Shown piece by piece: positions 6,519 to 15,798 of a DNA stretch of 64,000 nt (within the stretch, counting starts at the first letter, position 1; each line of letters opens with the position of its first letter). A model generated the notes under the pieces. It worked only from the letters and a program-made list of their open reading frames with translations. It was not told the DNA's origin and searched no databases. Origin of the DNA: Cytobacillus suaedae (GTDB lineage Bacteria; Bacillota; Bacilli; Bacillales; Bacillaceae_L); contig CP063163.1 in assembly GCA_014960805.1 (NCBI GenBank), positions 2,870,001-2,934,000 on the forward strand, read 5' to 3'. The position numbers and the translations under genes are program-made.

Positions 6519-8167
6519 TAAACAATGTATCTAAAGTAAATTCACGCGATGGAAAACTGGCAATGGCCCATATTTATGTCGCATTTATCGCTTTATTTCT
6601 AGGCGGATTTGCCGGCTTATTACAAACTTTAGTCCGCTCAGGAGAATTCACGTTACCGGCGGGTATTGGATATTATCAATTACTTACTGTTCATGGTGTA
6701 TTATTAGGTTTAGTACTTACTACATTCTTTATAATAGGTTTCCTTTTCGCCTCTTTGAGTAAGACGGCTGGCACATTATCTGATAAGGTACGCTTATCAG
6801 GTTGGATTGGTTTTTGGTTTATGACAATAGGAACATCTATGACTGCTACAACAATTTTATTAGGTAAAGCTTCAGTACTTTATACTTTCTACGCACCTTT
6901 AATGGCACATCCGGCATTTTACCTCGGATTAACACTAGTTGTTGTAGGAAGCTGGATTAGCGGTTTTGGAATGTTTTCACACTTTGGAAAATGGAAGAAA
7001 GCAAATCCAGGTGCTGTTACACCATTACTAGCATTTATGGCAGTTATCACTATGATTCTTTGGTTAGTTGCGACATTAGGTGTTGCTGCAGCTGTATTAA
7101 TTCAATTCCTACCATGGTCACTAGGACTTGTGGAAACAATAGATGTTTTAATTAGTAGAACATTATTCTGGTATTTTGGTCACCCACTCGTTTATTTCTG
7201 GTTACTTCCTGCCTATATGGCTTGGTATGTAGTTATTCCTAAAGTAATTGGCGCAAAGATATTCTCAGATGCTTTAGCTAGACTTTCATTTGTCTTATTC
7301 TTACTATTCTCAATTCCAGTTGGATTTCACCATCAATTAACTGAGCCAGGTATTGATCCGGCGTGGAAGTTCTTACAAGTTATTTTAACATTTATGGTAA
7401 TTATTCCATCACTAATGACTGCATTCTCAATGTTCGCAACGTTTGAAATGTATGGAAGATCTAAAGGCGCAACAGGCTTGTTCGGATGGTTTAGGAAATT
7501 ACCTTGGGGAGATGCACGCTTCTTCGCACCGTTTATGGGTATGTTAATCTTTATTCCAGCAGGTGCTGGTGGAATCATCAACGCATCTCACCAAATGAAC
7601 CAAGTTGTTCATAATACAATTTGGGTAACTGGTCACTTCCACTTGACTGTAGCAACAACTGTATTGTTAACTTTCTTTGGGATTGCTTATTGGTTAATTC
7701 CACATATTACAGGCCGTGTACTGACAAAAGCAATGAATAAATTAGCGATTGTACAAACTATCGTGTGGGTTGTAGGTATGGCATTTATGTCCACTGCAAT
7801 GCACTTCGCTGGATTACTTGGAGCACCAAGACGTTCGTCATTCTCAACATATGGAGATTCAGCACAAGCAGCTGAATGGATTCCTTATCAAATTGCACAA
7901 GCAATTGGAGGATCAATTCTTTTCATCGGTATCATCTTAATTTTAGTTATCGTTATTAATCTTGCTTTCTTTGCACCTAGAGGTGAAACTGAATTCCCTA
8001 TTGGTGAAGTAGCAGACACTGCTGAAAAAACACCTATGATTCTAGAAAATTGGAAGGTATGGGTAGGAGTGTTAGTTGCACTAATTCTAATCGCTTACAC
8101 AATTCCATTTATAGATATGATTCAAAATGCACCTCCAGGTTCAAAAGGATTTAATAATCTATTGTAA
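6515..8167 (+). CDS. Cytochrome c oxidase (ba3 type) subunit I
   Basis: The 550-aa integral membrane protein has about 13 hydrophobic helices. Heme-copper oxidase ligands are all present: the low-spin heme His in VHGVLLG, the CuB His and cross-linked Tyr in GHPLVYFW, the HH pair in FHHQLTEPG, and the two heme histidines in TGHFHLTVA. GHPLVYF rather than GHPEVYI marks the B family, which pumps protons through a single K-type pathway. Such oxidases have high oxygen affinity. The gene is translationally coupled to subunit II and followed by a bidirectional terminator. Confidence 0.95.
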   Translation: MINNVSKVNSRDGKLAMAHIYVAFIALFLGGFAGLLQTLVRSGEFTLPAGIGYYQLLTVHGVLLGLVLTTFFIIGFLFASLSKTAGTLSDKVRLSGWIGFWFMTIGTSMTATTILLGKASVLYTFYAPLMAHPAFYLGLTLVVVGSWISGFGMFSHFGKWKKANPGAVTPLLAFMAVITMILWLVATLGVAAAVLIQFLPWSLGLVETIDVLISRTLFWYFGHPLVYFWLLPAYMAWYVVIPKVIGAKIFSDALARLSFVLFLLFSIPVGFHHQLTEPGIDPAWKFLQVILTFMVIIPSLMTAFSMFATFEMYGRSKGATGLFGWFRKLPWGDARFFAPFMGMLIFIPAGAGGIINASHQMNQVVHNTIWVTGHFHLTVATTVLLTFFGIAYWLIPHITGRVLTKAMNKLAIVQTIVWVVGMAFMSTAMHFAGLLGAPRRSSFSTYGDSAQAAEWIPYQIAQAIGGSILFIGIILILVIVINLAFFAPRGETEFPIGEVADTAEKTPMILENWKVWVGVLVALILIAYTIPFIDMIQNAPPGSKGFNNLL

Positions 8168-8169
8168 TA

Positions 8170-8200
8170 AAAAAACTCTCCTACATCGGAGAGTTTTTTT
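8170..8200. terminator. Bidirectional terminator between oxidase and carboxypeptidase
   Basis: AAAAACTCTCC and GGAGAGTTTTTTT form a stem around CTACATC between two convergent genes, with A and T tracts on both sides. Confidence 0.92.
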
Positions 8201-8204
8201 GGTC

Positions 8205-9716
8205 TTATATTTGATAAACGCCACGGTATTTTTCTTCTAAATACTTTATCAAGTGTGAGGCATTCAAGCCTTCTCCTGTAACCTCGTTCAATATTTCAAG
8301 AGGCTTTTTTAGCTTACCATGCTGATGAACCTTCTCGGTCATCCACTCTTTAATTGGTTGTAAATTACCTTCCTCTAGTAATGCCTCATAATTAGGTAAG
8401 TCTTTTAACATGGCTTGTTTTAATTGGGCTGCATACATATAGCCTAAAGCATAGGATGGGAAATATCCAAAGCTACCTCCTGCCCAATGAACATCCTGTA
8501 AGACTCCTTTTGCATCATTTTCCGGTGTAATTCCCAGATATTCCTCATATTTTGCATTCCAGATCTTAGGTAGATCTTTAACTTCAATTTCATCATTGAA
8601 TAGACCCTTTTCAATTTCATAACGAACCATGACATGAAGAGGATAAGTTAATTCATCTGCCTCAATGCGGATAAAGGAAGGTTTTGATTCGTTAATACCA
8701 CGATAAAAATCTTCGATTGAAATCGTGTCAAATTGTCCACTTGCATGCTTTTTTAATAATTCATAGTTCCTTTTCCAATAAGCCATGCTTCTTCCTAGGA
8801 TATTTTCATAAAATAACGATTGTGATTCATGAATTCCCATTGATGTTCCCGAACATAATGGTGTGCCTACTAAGCTTTGAGATATATTTTGTTCATATAA
8901 TGCATGTCCACCTTCATGGATTGTACCGAACACTGCAGTTCTAAAGTCGTTTTCATCATAATTGGTAGTTACCCTTACATCACCAGGATTTAGACCCGTT
9001 GCAAAAGGATGTACTGTTTCATCAAGTCTTCCTGCATTAAAATCGTAACCCATTTCTTTAAGTAATTCTAAGCTCAACTCGCGCTGCTTCTCTTTTGGGA
9101 AATGACTATACAAAAAGGAGTTTTTAGGTTTTGATTCAGATTCAGAAATTGCTTTTACAAGCGGAACGATATTTTCACGTAGTTGCAGAAAAACTTTATC
9201 AAGAATCTCTACAGTTACACCAGGCTCGTACATATCAAGTAAAGTATTATACTTGTTGCCTTCATAACCCCAATAACCAATAAATTTTTTCTTAAATGCA
9301 ACAAGCTTTTCTAGATAAGGTTGAAATAAAGAAAAATTTGATTCGTGCTTTGCCTGCTCCCACACGGATTCTGCTTTAGATTGCAAAATCACATATTCTT
9401 TAAATTCTTCAGCAGGTATTTTTTTATTTCGGTCATAATCTTTTTGACATTCATCTAGTGTTTTACTAGTTATTTCTGATAATTGCTCCTTCACTTGAGG
9501 TGAAGATAGCTTAGCTAAATATGCTGCCATTTCTTCAGATGTTGACATTTTAAAAACCTCTGAAGAAAGCATTCCAATTACTTCAGACCTTTGTTCAACA
9601 CCTTTTTTCGGAGCACCTGTTCTTAAGTCCCAATACATAAGTCCAATTGCTTCATTATAACTTGTCATTTTCCTTACATACCCGAGAAATTGCGTTTCTA
9701 TTTTTTGAATCTCCAT
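8205..9716 (-). CDS. ypwA: M32-family metallocarboxypeptidase (YpwA)
   Basis: The 503-aa product is a thermostable carboxypeptidase 1 family member. The zinc site is visible in TIHEGGHALYEQ (HExxH, near residue 265), followed by the conserved GIHESQSLFYEN (HESQS) about 30 residues later. The enzyme removes C-terminal residues with broad specificity in the cytoplasm. The ATG at 9716 is chosen because GGGGGGTT lies 6-8 bases before it; an upstream in-frame ATG at 9731 starts inside that ribosome-binding site. Position beside ypvA matches the B. subtilis order. Confidence 0.93.
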   Translation of the reverse strand: MEIQKIETQFLGYVRKMTSYNEAIGLMYWDLRTGAPKKGVEQRSEVIGMLSSEVFKMSTSEEMAAYLAKLSSPQVKEQLSEITSKTLDECQKDYDRNKKIPAEEFKEYVILQSKAESVWEQAKHESNFSLFQPYLEKLVAFKKKFIGYWGYEGNKYNTLLDMYEPGVTVEILDKVFLQLRENIVPLVKAISESESKPKNSFLYSHFPKEKQRELSLELLKEMGYDFNAGRLDETVHPFATGLNPGDVRVTTNYDENDFRTAVFGTIHEGGHALYEQNISQSLVGTPLCSGTSMGIHESQSLFYENILGRSMAYWKRNYELLKKHASGQFDTISIEDFYRGINESKPSFIRIEADELTYPLHVMVRYEIEKGLFNDEIEVKDLPKIWNAKYEEYLGITPENDAKGVLQDVHWAGGSFGYFPSYALGYMYAAQLKQAMLKDLPNYEALLEEGNLQPIKEWMTEKVHQHGKLKKPLEILNEVTGEGLNASHLIKYLEEKYRGVYQI

Positions 9717-9808
9717 TAAATAACCCCCCATAAACTAAGCATTCCACTCTAGTTATTCAACATCATTTCTACAAATCCCTTTTACTAGAGTTTATTTCAA
9801 CTCATCAT

Positions 9809-11755
9809 TCATTCGTTGATTAAGATCTTTACTTCTGTCGGTAAGGCCTGTTTAACTTGTTCGATAACTTCATTATCAGTTTGATCAGTTAAATAAATCG
9901 ATATAATCCCTTTGTCCTCATGAGCCCTGATTAACCGTCCTACTCCTTGTTTCAAGCGTAGTATCATATACGGTACATCAACCTTCCAAAAGGCATTTTC
10001 AACATATTTACGCTTTGCTTGGAAAACAGGATCGTTTGGCGGAAACGGTAGTGACCAAATAATGACATTCGATAAGGATGGTCCTGGGATATCTAACCCT
10101 TCCCATAAATGAACTGCACAAAGTACAGTTTCCTCATTATTTTGGAAACGAGACACAAGCTGGCTTATTTCTTGTTCTCCTTCGAATAAGAAAGAGAAAC
10201 TTGTTGTATTTGAGACCTCTTGCTTAAATTTCAATAATTCTTCTTTCGTGTTAAATAATAGTAGTGCCCTGCCTTCTGTCTTTTTCAGTTGTTCAATTGT
10301 ATATGAAACCTTATCAAGGAAAAAATTGTCACTCGTTTTAAAAACAGGGGCTGAAATTGACATCTGTTCATCATAATTAAATGGTGATTCCACAGAAAAG
10401 AAATCAAAATCAGTAACGCCCAAACTTGATGCAATATATTCAAATGATTGATTCTCCGAAAGAGTTGCTGAGGAGAAGATAAATGGCAATTTCTTAGAAA
10501 ATACATTTTCTTTTAAAACAGCCTCTACCGCTCTAGGCATAATTACTAAAGTACTATCTCCTTCTCTAGTGTTTTCAATCCAAAAAATCGCTTCTGACTT
10601 CTCCAATAGCAATTTAAGGGCAAATTCCATTTTATCTAGGTGCTCGTCAACGATATTTAATTCATAGTGGTCAATCGTATATGTTTCACTTTCAAAAACA
10701 AGGTCATCACCTATTTTGGAAAGCATAGTATACATTTTACTTGCAACAGCTCTTAACTCTGAATCAAACTGAATTTCCATTCGATCTGATCCTTGGACCT
10801 TAGTTGAACTCTGTTTTAAGAGTGTAAAGAATCTTTCATTTTGTTCAATCGAGCTCTCGATTAAGTAAGCAAATTCTTCGCGGATATCATTTTCTAATAG
10901 TCTAGTTAATAGGTTTTCAAGTGTCGTTTCTTGCACTCGATAGGTTAAAGCTTTTTGTGCAGCAAATTCTAACAGATGTCCTTCGTCAAAAACTACACAG
11001 CTACCCTCTGGTAGTAAAGGGAGTTGCCCTTCACGCTTCCTTGCTTCAGCTGTCCATACGTGTTCCATATAAAAGTCATGTGAGCAGATGATTAAGTCTG
11101 ATGCTTTTCGATAGTAATCCCTAGACAATGTTTGTCCACATCGATGTCTTTTCTCACAGGAAAAGCAATCTTGAAAGGAATCCCAAGCAACTAAGTCCCA
11201 ATCTTCATCTGGGATATCTGAGTAATTCTTCCTATCACCATAATGATAAAAAGATTGTAGTGTTGAATGATTATGTACAAACTCAGGTAGTTCACTGTAT
11301 AAATCATGTATTAACGGAGAATCATGTTTAACCATCACATCATCTAGTTTACGCAGGCATAGATATTGATCTTGAGATTTTGCTAATCTTACATCTATAT
11401 TTAAGTCTAATGCAGTTGAAATTTTTGCAATGTCACCCTCAGGTTTTACCAATTGCTCAATTAATGACTCATCTGCACAAGCAATAATGGCAGGTTTGCC
11501 AGTGAACCTTGCATAGCAAAGTGCATAGAGTAAATACACAATTGTTTTTCCTGTTCCTACCCCTGCCTCAGCAAAGACAATTGATTTATTTTTAAATGCT
11601 CTTTCAAGCTGAAATGCCATATATATTTGTTCATCCCTTAATTCAAATCCCTTTTCAGGAAGAATGTCATAGAAAATATCACCAATCCATTCATTAAGCT
11701 TATCAAAAAAATTATCCTGCTTTGTAATTTGAAAGGGCAGTCGATCACGGATCAT
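9809..11755 (-). CDS. ypvA: DinG/XPD-like ATP-dependent helicase (YpvA)
   Basis: This 648-aa superfamily 2 helicase has Walker A in EAGVGTGKTIVY (about residue 62), a DEGH box in VVFDEGHLLEF and the C-terminal motif VI GVGRLIRAHEDKG. Four cysteines between motifs I and II (one in CLRKLD, then CFSCEKRHRC) are arranged like the iron-sulfur cluster of XPD and DinG helicases. It lacks the N-terminal exonuclease domain found in the larger DinG at 48.5-51.3 kb. The role is probably DNA repair or removal of unusual structures, inferred from family. Confidence 0.88.
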   Translation of the reverse strand: MIRDRLPFQITKQDNFFDKLNEWIGDIFYDILPEKGFELRDEQIYMAFQLERAFKNKSIVFAEAGVGTGKTIVYLLYALCYARFTGKPAIIACADESLIEQLVKPEGDIAKISTALDLNIDVRLAKSQDQYLCLRKLDDVMVKHDSPLIHDLYSELPEFVHNHSTLQSFYHYGDRKNYSDIPDEDWDLVAWDSFQDCFSCEKRHRCGQTLSRDYYRKASDLIICSHDFYMEHVWTAEARKREGQLPLLPEGSCVVFDEGHLLEFAAQKALTYRVQETTLENLLTRLLENDIREEFAYLIESSIEQNERFFTLLKQSSTKVQGSDRMEIQFDSELRAVASKMYTMLSKIGDDLVFESETYTIDHYELNIVDEHLDKMEFALKLLLEKSEAIFWIENTREGDSTLVIMPRAVEAVLKENVFSKKLPFIFSSATLSENQSFEYIASSLGVTDFDFFSVESPFNYDEQMSISAPVFKTSDNFFLDKVSYTIEQLKKTEGRALLLFNTKEELLKFKQEVSNTTSFSFLFEGEQEISQLVSRFQNNEETVLCAVHLWEGLDIPGPSLSNVIIWSLPFPPNDPVFQAKRKYVENAFWKVDVPYMILRLKQGVGRLIRAHEDKGIISIYLTDQTDNEVIEQVKQALPTEVKILINE

Positions 11756-11835
11756 TGATTTATACCTCCAGAAGATTAAAGACTAAAGGAAAATTATCAT
11801 ACATAACAATTAGTAAGTCAAATATAACTGCGAAA

Positions 11836-11866
11836 ATAAAAAAGAAACTCGCCATTTTTGGCGAGT
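11836..11866 (-). terminator. Rho-independent terminator
   Basis: On the minus strand ACTCGCC and GGCGAGT pair around AAAAAT and are followed by TTCTTTTTT. It closes the small gene at 11897-12079 and separates it from ypvA. Confidence 0.9.
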
Positions 11867-11896
11867 AAAGATTTAATCTTTAATAAATGGGTCTTG

Positions 11897-12079
11897 TTAC
11901 TTGGTATAACGTAAGTAATCTTTTTCAACTGAGGTAGCGTGTGAAAGAGCTTGAAGATATTCATCTTGTGCTTGGGAAATGTTATCCATCACACTGATCT
12001 CTTGACCTGCCTCACTCAATAGTGCTTTATATGAAGTTTCCAATGCTTCACGTATTTTAGAAAAGTCCATTGTATTCAA
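11897..12079 (-). CDS. Small helical protein of unknown function (about 60 aa)
   Basis: The core reads MDFSKIREALETSYKALLSEAG and continues as a fully charged helical sequence ending DYLRYTK. A TTG at 12079 has AGGAG 8 bases upstream and is the best supported start, giving MNTMDFSK; the ATG at 12070 is an alternative. The position between the THUMP methyltransferase and ypvA suggests a small conserved ypt-type gene, but I do not recognise the family. No cysteines, signal peptide or membrane segment are present. The gene has its own terminator. Confidence 0.6.
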   Translation of the reverse strand: MNTMDFSKIREALETSYKALLSEAGQEISVMDNISQAQDEYLQALSHATSVEKDYLRYTK

Positions 12080-12210
12080 CCTGATCACTCCTGTAAAACT
12101 GAATAATAAATAACAATTACATTTTATGTCTTGTTTGCATTTACTATTCACTTTATTTTTGCTATTTACAAAGGTTTTTCAAAAGGACTATTTTCACTTT
12201 GGACATTGCC

Positions 12211-12336
12211 CGTTTCTTTCCGCTCCAGACACTTGCTTTCCGCGGGGATGGTTGCGAGCCTCCTCGGCTTTGCCTGTGGGGTCTCGCACTTCCATCAATT
12301 CCCGCAGGAGTCAAGTGTCTTACGCTCCAATCCACT
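12211..12336 (+). repeat. Dispersed palindromic element, short form
   Basis: The copy runs from CCGCTCCAGACACTTG to CAAGTGTCTTACGCTCC. Its ends pair as GACACTTG/CAAGTGTC, where other copies have GGCACTTG/CAAGTGCC, so both arms changed together. The inner ends CGCGGGG and CCCGCAGG and the GAGCCTCCTCGGC core are conserved. The extra internal module is absent. It lies downstream of the THUMP methyltransferase gene, which has no other terminator, so it may stop transcription. Confidence 0.88.
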
Positions 12337-12378
12337 CATGTTAAAACAATAGAATATCTATCCCAATAAATCCTTTTG

Positions 12379-13518
12379 TTAATCGCGCGGTGGTCTAGGG
12401 CCAAAATATTGATAGTAGTCGGTTTTAATAAATCCATTAAACAGTTTTCTTTTTTTGGTTGCTGGTTTTCCATAGCATTCTTCGAAGCTTTCGTTCGAAG
12501 TAAGCATATATACAGACCATGTATCAAGATTGGAGAAGGCTTTACCCATTTCTTTATACATTGCTTCTACAGCTTTCTTCTCTCCTATACGTTCTCCGTA
12601 TGGTGGATTACCTACAATAACACCATATTCTTTTTTAGTGGTAAAATCAGAAACTTGCATTTGTTTAAAACTAATAAGATCAGCAAATCCTGCTTCCTCT
12701 GCATTTTCTTTTGAAATTTGAATCATTCTATGATCAATATCAAGCCCAGCAATATCTATAGGTTGGTCATATTTTGCAAGATCCTCAACTTCCTGTCTTG
12801 CGTCATCCCACGTATTTTGCCCAATCCAACTCCACTGTTCGGACACAAAACTTCTATTAAAGCCTGGAGCAATATTTTGTCCGATTAGTGCTGCCTCGAT
12901 AGGTAATGTTCCTGAACCACAAAACGGATCAACAAATGGTCGATCAGGTGTCCAGTTTGTAAGTTTGATTAGTGTAGCTGCAAGAGTTTCTTTTATTGGT
13001 GCTTCACCTTGCCCTATTCTGTAGCCTCTTTTATGTAACCCCGTTCCACTTGTATCTATTGTTAGGGTTGCAATATCCTTTAATAGTGCCACTTCAATAC
13101 GGAAAAAAGGACCATTTTCCTCTAGCCATTCTGTTTGCTTTTTGTAATGTTTTTTTAAGTTTTCAACTACTGCTTTTTTAACAATACTTTGACAATCTGA
13201 CACACTAAACAATTTAGACTTTACTGATTTACCGATTACAGGGAACTCAGCATTTTCTGGCAGGTAATCTCCCCAGTTTAATGCTTTCGTTTTTTCAAAA
13301 AGCTCGTCAAAGGTTGTTGCCTTAAACTCTCCTACTTTAATTTTCACACGGTCTGCTGTTCGTAGCCAAAGATTACTTCTACAAATTGCTTTTTCATCTG
13401 CTTCAAACAGTACTTTTCCATTATCAACTGTACATTCATACCCTAAATCACGTACTTCCTTTGCAACAATTGCTTCAATACCCATTGCTGCTGTTGCAAT
13501 CAATGAAACTTTGCCCAT
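12379..13518 (-). CDS. ypsC: THUMP-domain rRNA N2-guanine methyltransferase (YpsC, RlmL-like)
   Basis: The 379-aa protein has an N-terminal ferredoxin-like/THUMP RNA-binding region (about residues 1-155) and a C-terminal Rossmann methyltransferase. The SAM site is seen in FVDPFCGSGTLPIEA (about residue 195), and the N6/N2-methyltransferase signature NPPYGERIG lies near residue 305. Homologues methylate a guanine of 23S rRNA; E. coli RlmL/RlmK is the reference. The start ATG follows AGGATGAG. rnpB lies upstream and is transcribed in the same direction with its own promoter and terminator, as in B. subtilis. Confidence 0.9.
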   Translation of the reverse strand: MGKVSLIATAAMGIEAIVAKEVRDLGYECTVDNGKVLFEADEKAICRSNLWLRTADRVKIKVGEFKATTFDELFEKTKALNWGDYLPENAEFPVIGKSVKSKLFSVSDCQSIVKKAVVENLKKHYKKQTEWLEENGPFFRIEVALLKDIATLTIDTSGTGLHKRGYRIGQGEAPIKETLAATLIKLTNWTPDRPFVDPFCGSGTLPIEAALIGQNIAPGFNRSFVSEQWSWIGQNTWDDARQEVEDLAKYDQPIDIAGLDIDHRMIQISKENAEEAGFADLISFKQMQVSDFTTKKEYGVIVGNPPYGERIGEKKAVEAMYKEMGKAFSNLDTWSVYMLTSNESFEECYGKPATKKRKLFNGFIKTDYYQYFGPRPPRD

Positions 13519-13607
13519 TTTTTATCTCATCCTAACATTCCAAAATTTTATGTATTTATAAATCACTTTTACACTATAGGTTCATGCTTCCTATTATCAG
13601 TATACCC

Positions 13608-13637
13608 AAAATAAAAGCTCTCCTATAAAAGGAGAGC
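13608..13637 (-). terminator. Terminator of rnpB
   Basis: On the minus strand GCTCTCC and GGAGAGC pair around TTTTATA and are followed by TTTTAT, about 30 bases past the end of the RNase P RNA. Confidence 0.88.
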
Positions 13638-13664
13638 TTAGATTATACGTTAAAGTTTTATACG

Positions 13665-14068
13665 CATCAATAACGTTCTATAAGCCATGTTTTGTTCCAA
13701 GTACTACAAACGGCAACTGCCTCGTACGAGGTGGTAATCATCTATCTACAGAATAACTCTGTCCTTCTCCTTGTTGAGTTCCTAAGAGAAGGTGCCCCTA
13801 CCAAATTTGGGTTTCTCGCTCGAGGGGTTTACCCGTTCCACCCTTGTAATTTCTTACAAGACTACGTCACTGTGGCACTTTCAAGGTATTCAAGCCATAT
13901 CCGGAAAGGACTTAGGCTTTTTCCCTGCCGTTAGCCCAGATAACCAGACTACCCTAGCTTATTTTTTCGCTAGGCACGAACACTACGGACATCTCAGTCC
14001 GTGCGAGCATGGACTTTCCTCTAAAGAATATAATTCTCCAGCGATTACCCGAACGTTATTAATGCTGC
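13665..14068 (-). ncRNA. rnpB: RNase P RNA, Bacillus type (class B)
   Basis: The minus strand carries the conserved blocks of the catalytic RNA of RNase P: AACGTTCGGGTAATCGCT near the 5' end, GAGGAAAGTCCATGCTCGC, GGCTAACGGCAGG, GGATATGGC, GTGCCACAGTGACG, CCCCTCGAGCGAGAAACC and, at the 3' end, ACAAAACATGGCTTATAGAA. Length near 400 nt and the block order match the B. subtilis B-type RNA. It matures tRNA 5' ends together with RnpA. It lies between gpsB and the THUMP methyltransferase as in B. subtilis. The 5' end is set by the promoter; the 3' end is approximate. Confidence 0.97.
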
Positions 14069-14074
14069 TCACTA

Positions 14075-14103
14075 AGTATAGTAAATAAAACCTTACTTCG
14101 CAA
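14075..14103 (-). promoter_or_regulatory. Sigma-A promoter of rnpB
   Basis: On the minus strand TTGCGA and TATACT are separated by exactly 17 bp. The -10 box ends about 7 bases before the inferred 5' end of the RNase P RNA. Confidence 0.8.
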
Positions 14104-14130
14104 CACTATTTCGTTTGTAAGATTTAACAA

Positions 14131-14436
14131 TTAATCAAATAACTTATTCCCGAATACATGCTTTTCTAGATTCGATAGCCTTTTTAGGATATCAAAATTT
14201 GTTGTTCCGGTTTGCGGTTGTGTTGGCTGTTTTTTAAATGAAGAATCTTCAAGCTGACGTTTTAAACGGATATTCTCTTGTTGAAGGTCTTCAAGCTCCT
14301 GCTGGAAAAATTCATAATCTTTAATGATCAGATCCAAAAACTTGTCGACTTCCTCTTGCTTATACCCTCTCATGCCTGTTTTGAATTCTTTTTCTAAGAT
14401 ATCTTTAACTGAAAGTTTAATTTTGTCTGTTATCAT
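14131..14436 (-). CDS. gpsB: Cell-cycle protein GpsB
   Basis: The 101-aa DivIVA-related protein has the N-terminal lipid/partner-binding domain ([19 protein letters not shown], residues 7-25) and a long coiled coil ([19 protein letters not shown] onward). GpsB hexamers shuttle PBP1 between septum and side wall; the PBP1 gene ponA is in this window at 40 kb. The start ATG at 14436 follows GAGGTGAATAG; an open frame extends upstream without a ribosome-binding site. Position between rnpB and ypsA equals B. subtilis. Confidence 0.95.
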   Translation of the reverse strand: MITDKIKLSVKDILEKEFKTGMRGYKQEEVDKFLDLIIKDYEFFQQELEDLQQENIRLKRQLEDSSFKKQPTQPQTGTTNFDILKRLSNLEKHVFGNKLFD

Positions 14437-14530
14437 TCTATTCACCTCGATACACTTTCCCCAATCTTCTCTTTCTATTTTTTCAAAAAACTTATGTCTT
14501 GTCAATTTTTCTTTTACTATCTAAGGCTCA

Positions 14531-15097
14531 TTAGGTCCAAAAGTCATCTCTTTTAAGCATTTCTTCTTCTACAATCATTTGTAAGTCATAAGAGTTTATC
14601 ATAATGATTTCGTAAGGCATTTTTTCAGCTTTTTTCTTAGCCTCTTGCAGGATATATTGAGGATTACCTGGGTTTTCATCATCGTATAAAAGCAAAAGAG
14701 CATCACTTTTATCTACAAAAAAATGATTTTTCAAACGGAATTGATTTGGATTTTCATATTTTTTATTTGTAATGCTGTTAACATAGTCGGCTTGAGACAG
14801 TACATACTCATAATACTCTTTCTTATCTTCCTTCCAGTTTTCCTCCTGGTCAAGGAATGGGGTAAAAATTCCAACTTTCAGTTGCTCATACTCCATTTGT
14901 AGCTCATATGTAATTTCTGCAGCCCATAATTCTGTACCAAGTTGGCCACTAATGATTACCCACTCTAATCCATTTTGTGCTAATTGTTCGAGTTGTTTTC
15001 TTAATGCCTTTTTTATATATTCCACTTCAGGTTGATCATTCTTAAAAATCCCAAGCTCATGCGGCTTGTCCCCTGATACTGCGACAATACGAATCAA
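14531..15097 (-). CDS. ypsA: SLOG-superfamily protein YpsA (DUF1273)
   Basis: The 188-aa protein starts [18 protein letters not shown] and contains the Rossmann-like glycine stretch [16 protein letters not shown] (about residues 45-60) typical of the SLOG fold that binds nucleotide-derived ligands. B. subtilis YpsA sits beside gpsB and has been linked to cell division when overproduced. Length and sequence layout agree with that family. The gene is followed by gpsB 95 bp downstream on the same strand. Biochemical activity is unknown. Confidence 0.9.
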   Translation of the reverse strand: MIRIVAVSGDKPHELGIFKNDQPEVEYIKKALRKQLEQLAQNGLEWVIISGQLGTELWAAEITYELQMEYEQLKVGIFTPFLDQEENWKEDKKEYYEYVLSQADYVNSITNKKYENPNQFRLKNHFFVDKSDALLLLYDDENPGNPQYILQEAKKKAEKMPYEIIMINSYDLQMIVEEEMLKRDDFWT

Positions 15098-15124
15098 TTT
15101 TCATGTTACCCCTTCACTGTAGTT

Positions 15125-15167
15125 AAAAGAGCAACAGGAACTAAAAACTCAGCTCCTGTTGCTTTTT
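15125..15167. terminator. Terminator of cotD
   Basis: AAAAGAGCAACAGGA and TCCTGTTGCTTTTT pair across a 14-base loop. On the minus strand it follows the cotD stop codon by 5 bases and ends in T-rich sequence. Confidence 0.85.
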
Positions 15168-15172
15168 ATACA

Positions 15173-15409
15173 TTATCTACCAAAGAATGGTCTTGGCATT
15201 CCAGGACCACAATTAAAGTGTTGATGAGAAACTTCATTTGCAACAGACTCAGTGTGTGGATAATAGTGTACGTGCTCATACATGTGATGATTCACATGTT
15301 GTGTGTGAGAAGGATGAATGTGTGGAACAATCGTCTTATTGCAATAATGTTGAACATTACATTTCGTCGGATATACAATCGGTGCCATCATGTTTGGTCT
15401 ACCATTCAT
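15173..15409 (-). CDS. cotD: Spore coat protein CotD
   Basis: The 78-aa product is very rich in histidine and tyrosine (VQHYCNKTIVPHIHPSHTQH, then HVNHHMYEHVHYYPHTESV) and begins MNGRPNMM with APIVYPTKC. This is the composition and N-terminal pattern of CotD, an inner-coat protein. Two or three cysteines may allow crosslinking. A sigma-K-like promoter lies about 45 bp upstream, which fits late mother-cell expression. The gene has its own terminator. Position between ypsA and mrfB is as in B. subtilis. Confidence 0.92.
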   Translation of the reverse strand: MNGRPNMMAPIVYPTKCNVQHYCNKTIVPHIHPSHTQHVNHHMYEHVHYYPHTESVANEVSHQHFNCGPGMPRPFFGR

Positions 15410-15451
15410 AATTAAAATCTCCTTTCAATCATCTGTGTTACACTATCAGCC

Positions 15452-15474
15452 TATGAAGAAAAGGAGTCACATGT
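15452..15474 (-). promoter_or_regulatory. Candidate sigma-K promoter of cotD
   Basis: On the minus strand an AC dinucleotide is followed 17 bases later by CATAGGCT. The sigma-K consensus is AC, 16-17 bases, then CATAnnnTA. It is 43 bp upstream of the cotD start. Pattern match only. Confidence 0.5.
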
Positions 15475-15798
15475 ACTAATACAAACACCTATTTTTCCCG
15501 GTTATTTTACAATACCCAATTAAAAATGTATATCCTAGATTTATTATATTGTGAAATTACTATCCTTAATCCCAGAAAGAATTAAAACGATAGCAAATAA
15601 TACGATAAAATATAAAAAAAGTACCTTTTTGTACAACTTCGCTCTCTCCAATATAGTAAAATATGAATCTATACAAGACCACATTTTACACCTATCAACA
15701 TTTTTCTACAATGTTAATATCAGGAATCAATAGAAATGTAACCAAATTGACAAAAACTTGACGAAAAAACTCTAATCCTGCGCTTGCCCGGGCAATAT
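15475..15798. other. AT-rich intergenic region without a recognisable gene
   Basis: The stretch between the cotD promoter and the end of mrfB is very AT-rich. An open frame at 15551-15733 on the plus strand has no ribosome-binding site and low-complexity content, so it is not called. A short palindrome TTGCCCGGGCAA lies near 15784-15795 just after the mrfB stop codon and may serve as a weak terminator. Nothing else is seen. Confidence 0.5.

Noticed and set aside
12126-12352. Two plus-strand ORFs of 72-73 aa
   Set aside because: They are translations of the dispersed palindromic element and have no ribosome-binding site.
13692-14088. Overlapping plus-strand ORFs of 80-98 aa
   Set aside because: They lie antisense to the RNase P RNA gene, whose conserved blocks explain the sequence.
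15551-15733. 60-aa plus-strand ORF
   Set aside because: There is no ribosome-binding site, and the AT-rich low-complexity content is that of intergenic DNA.
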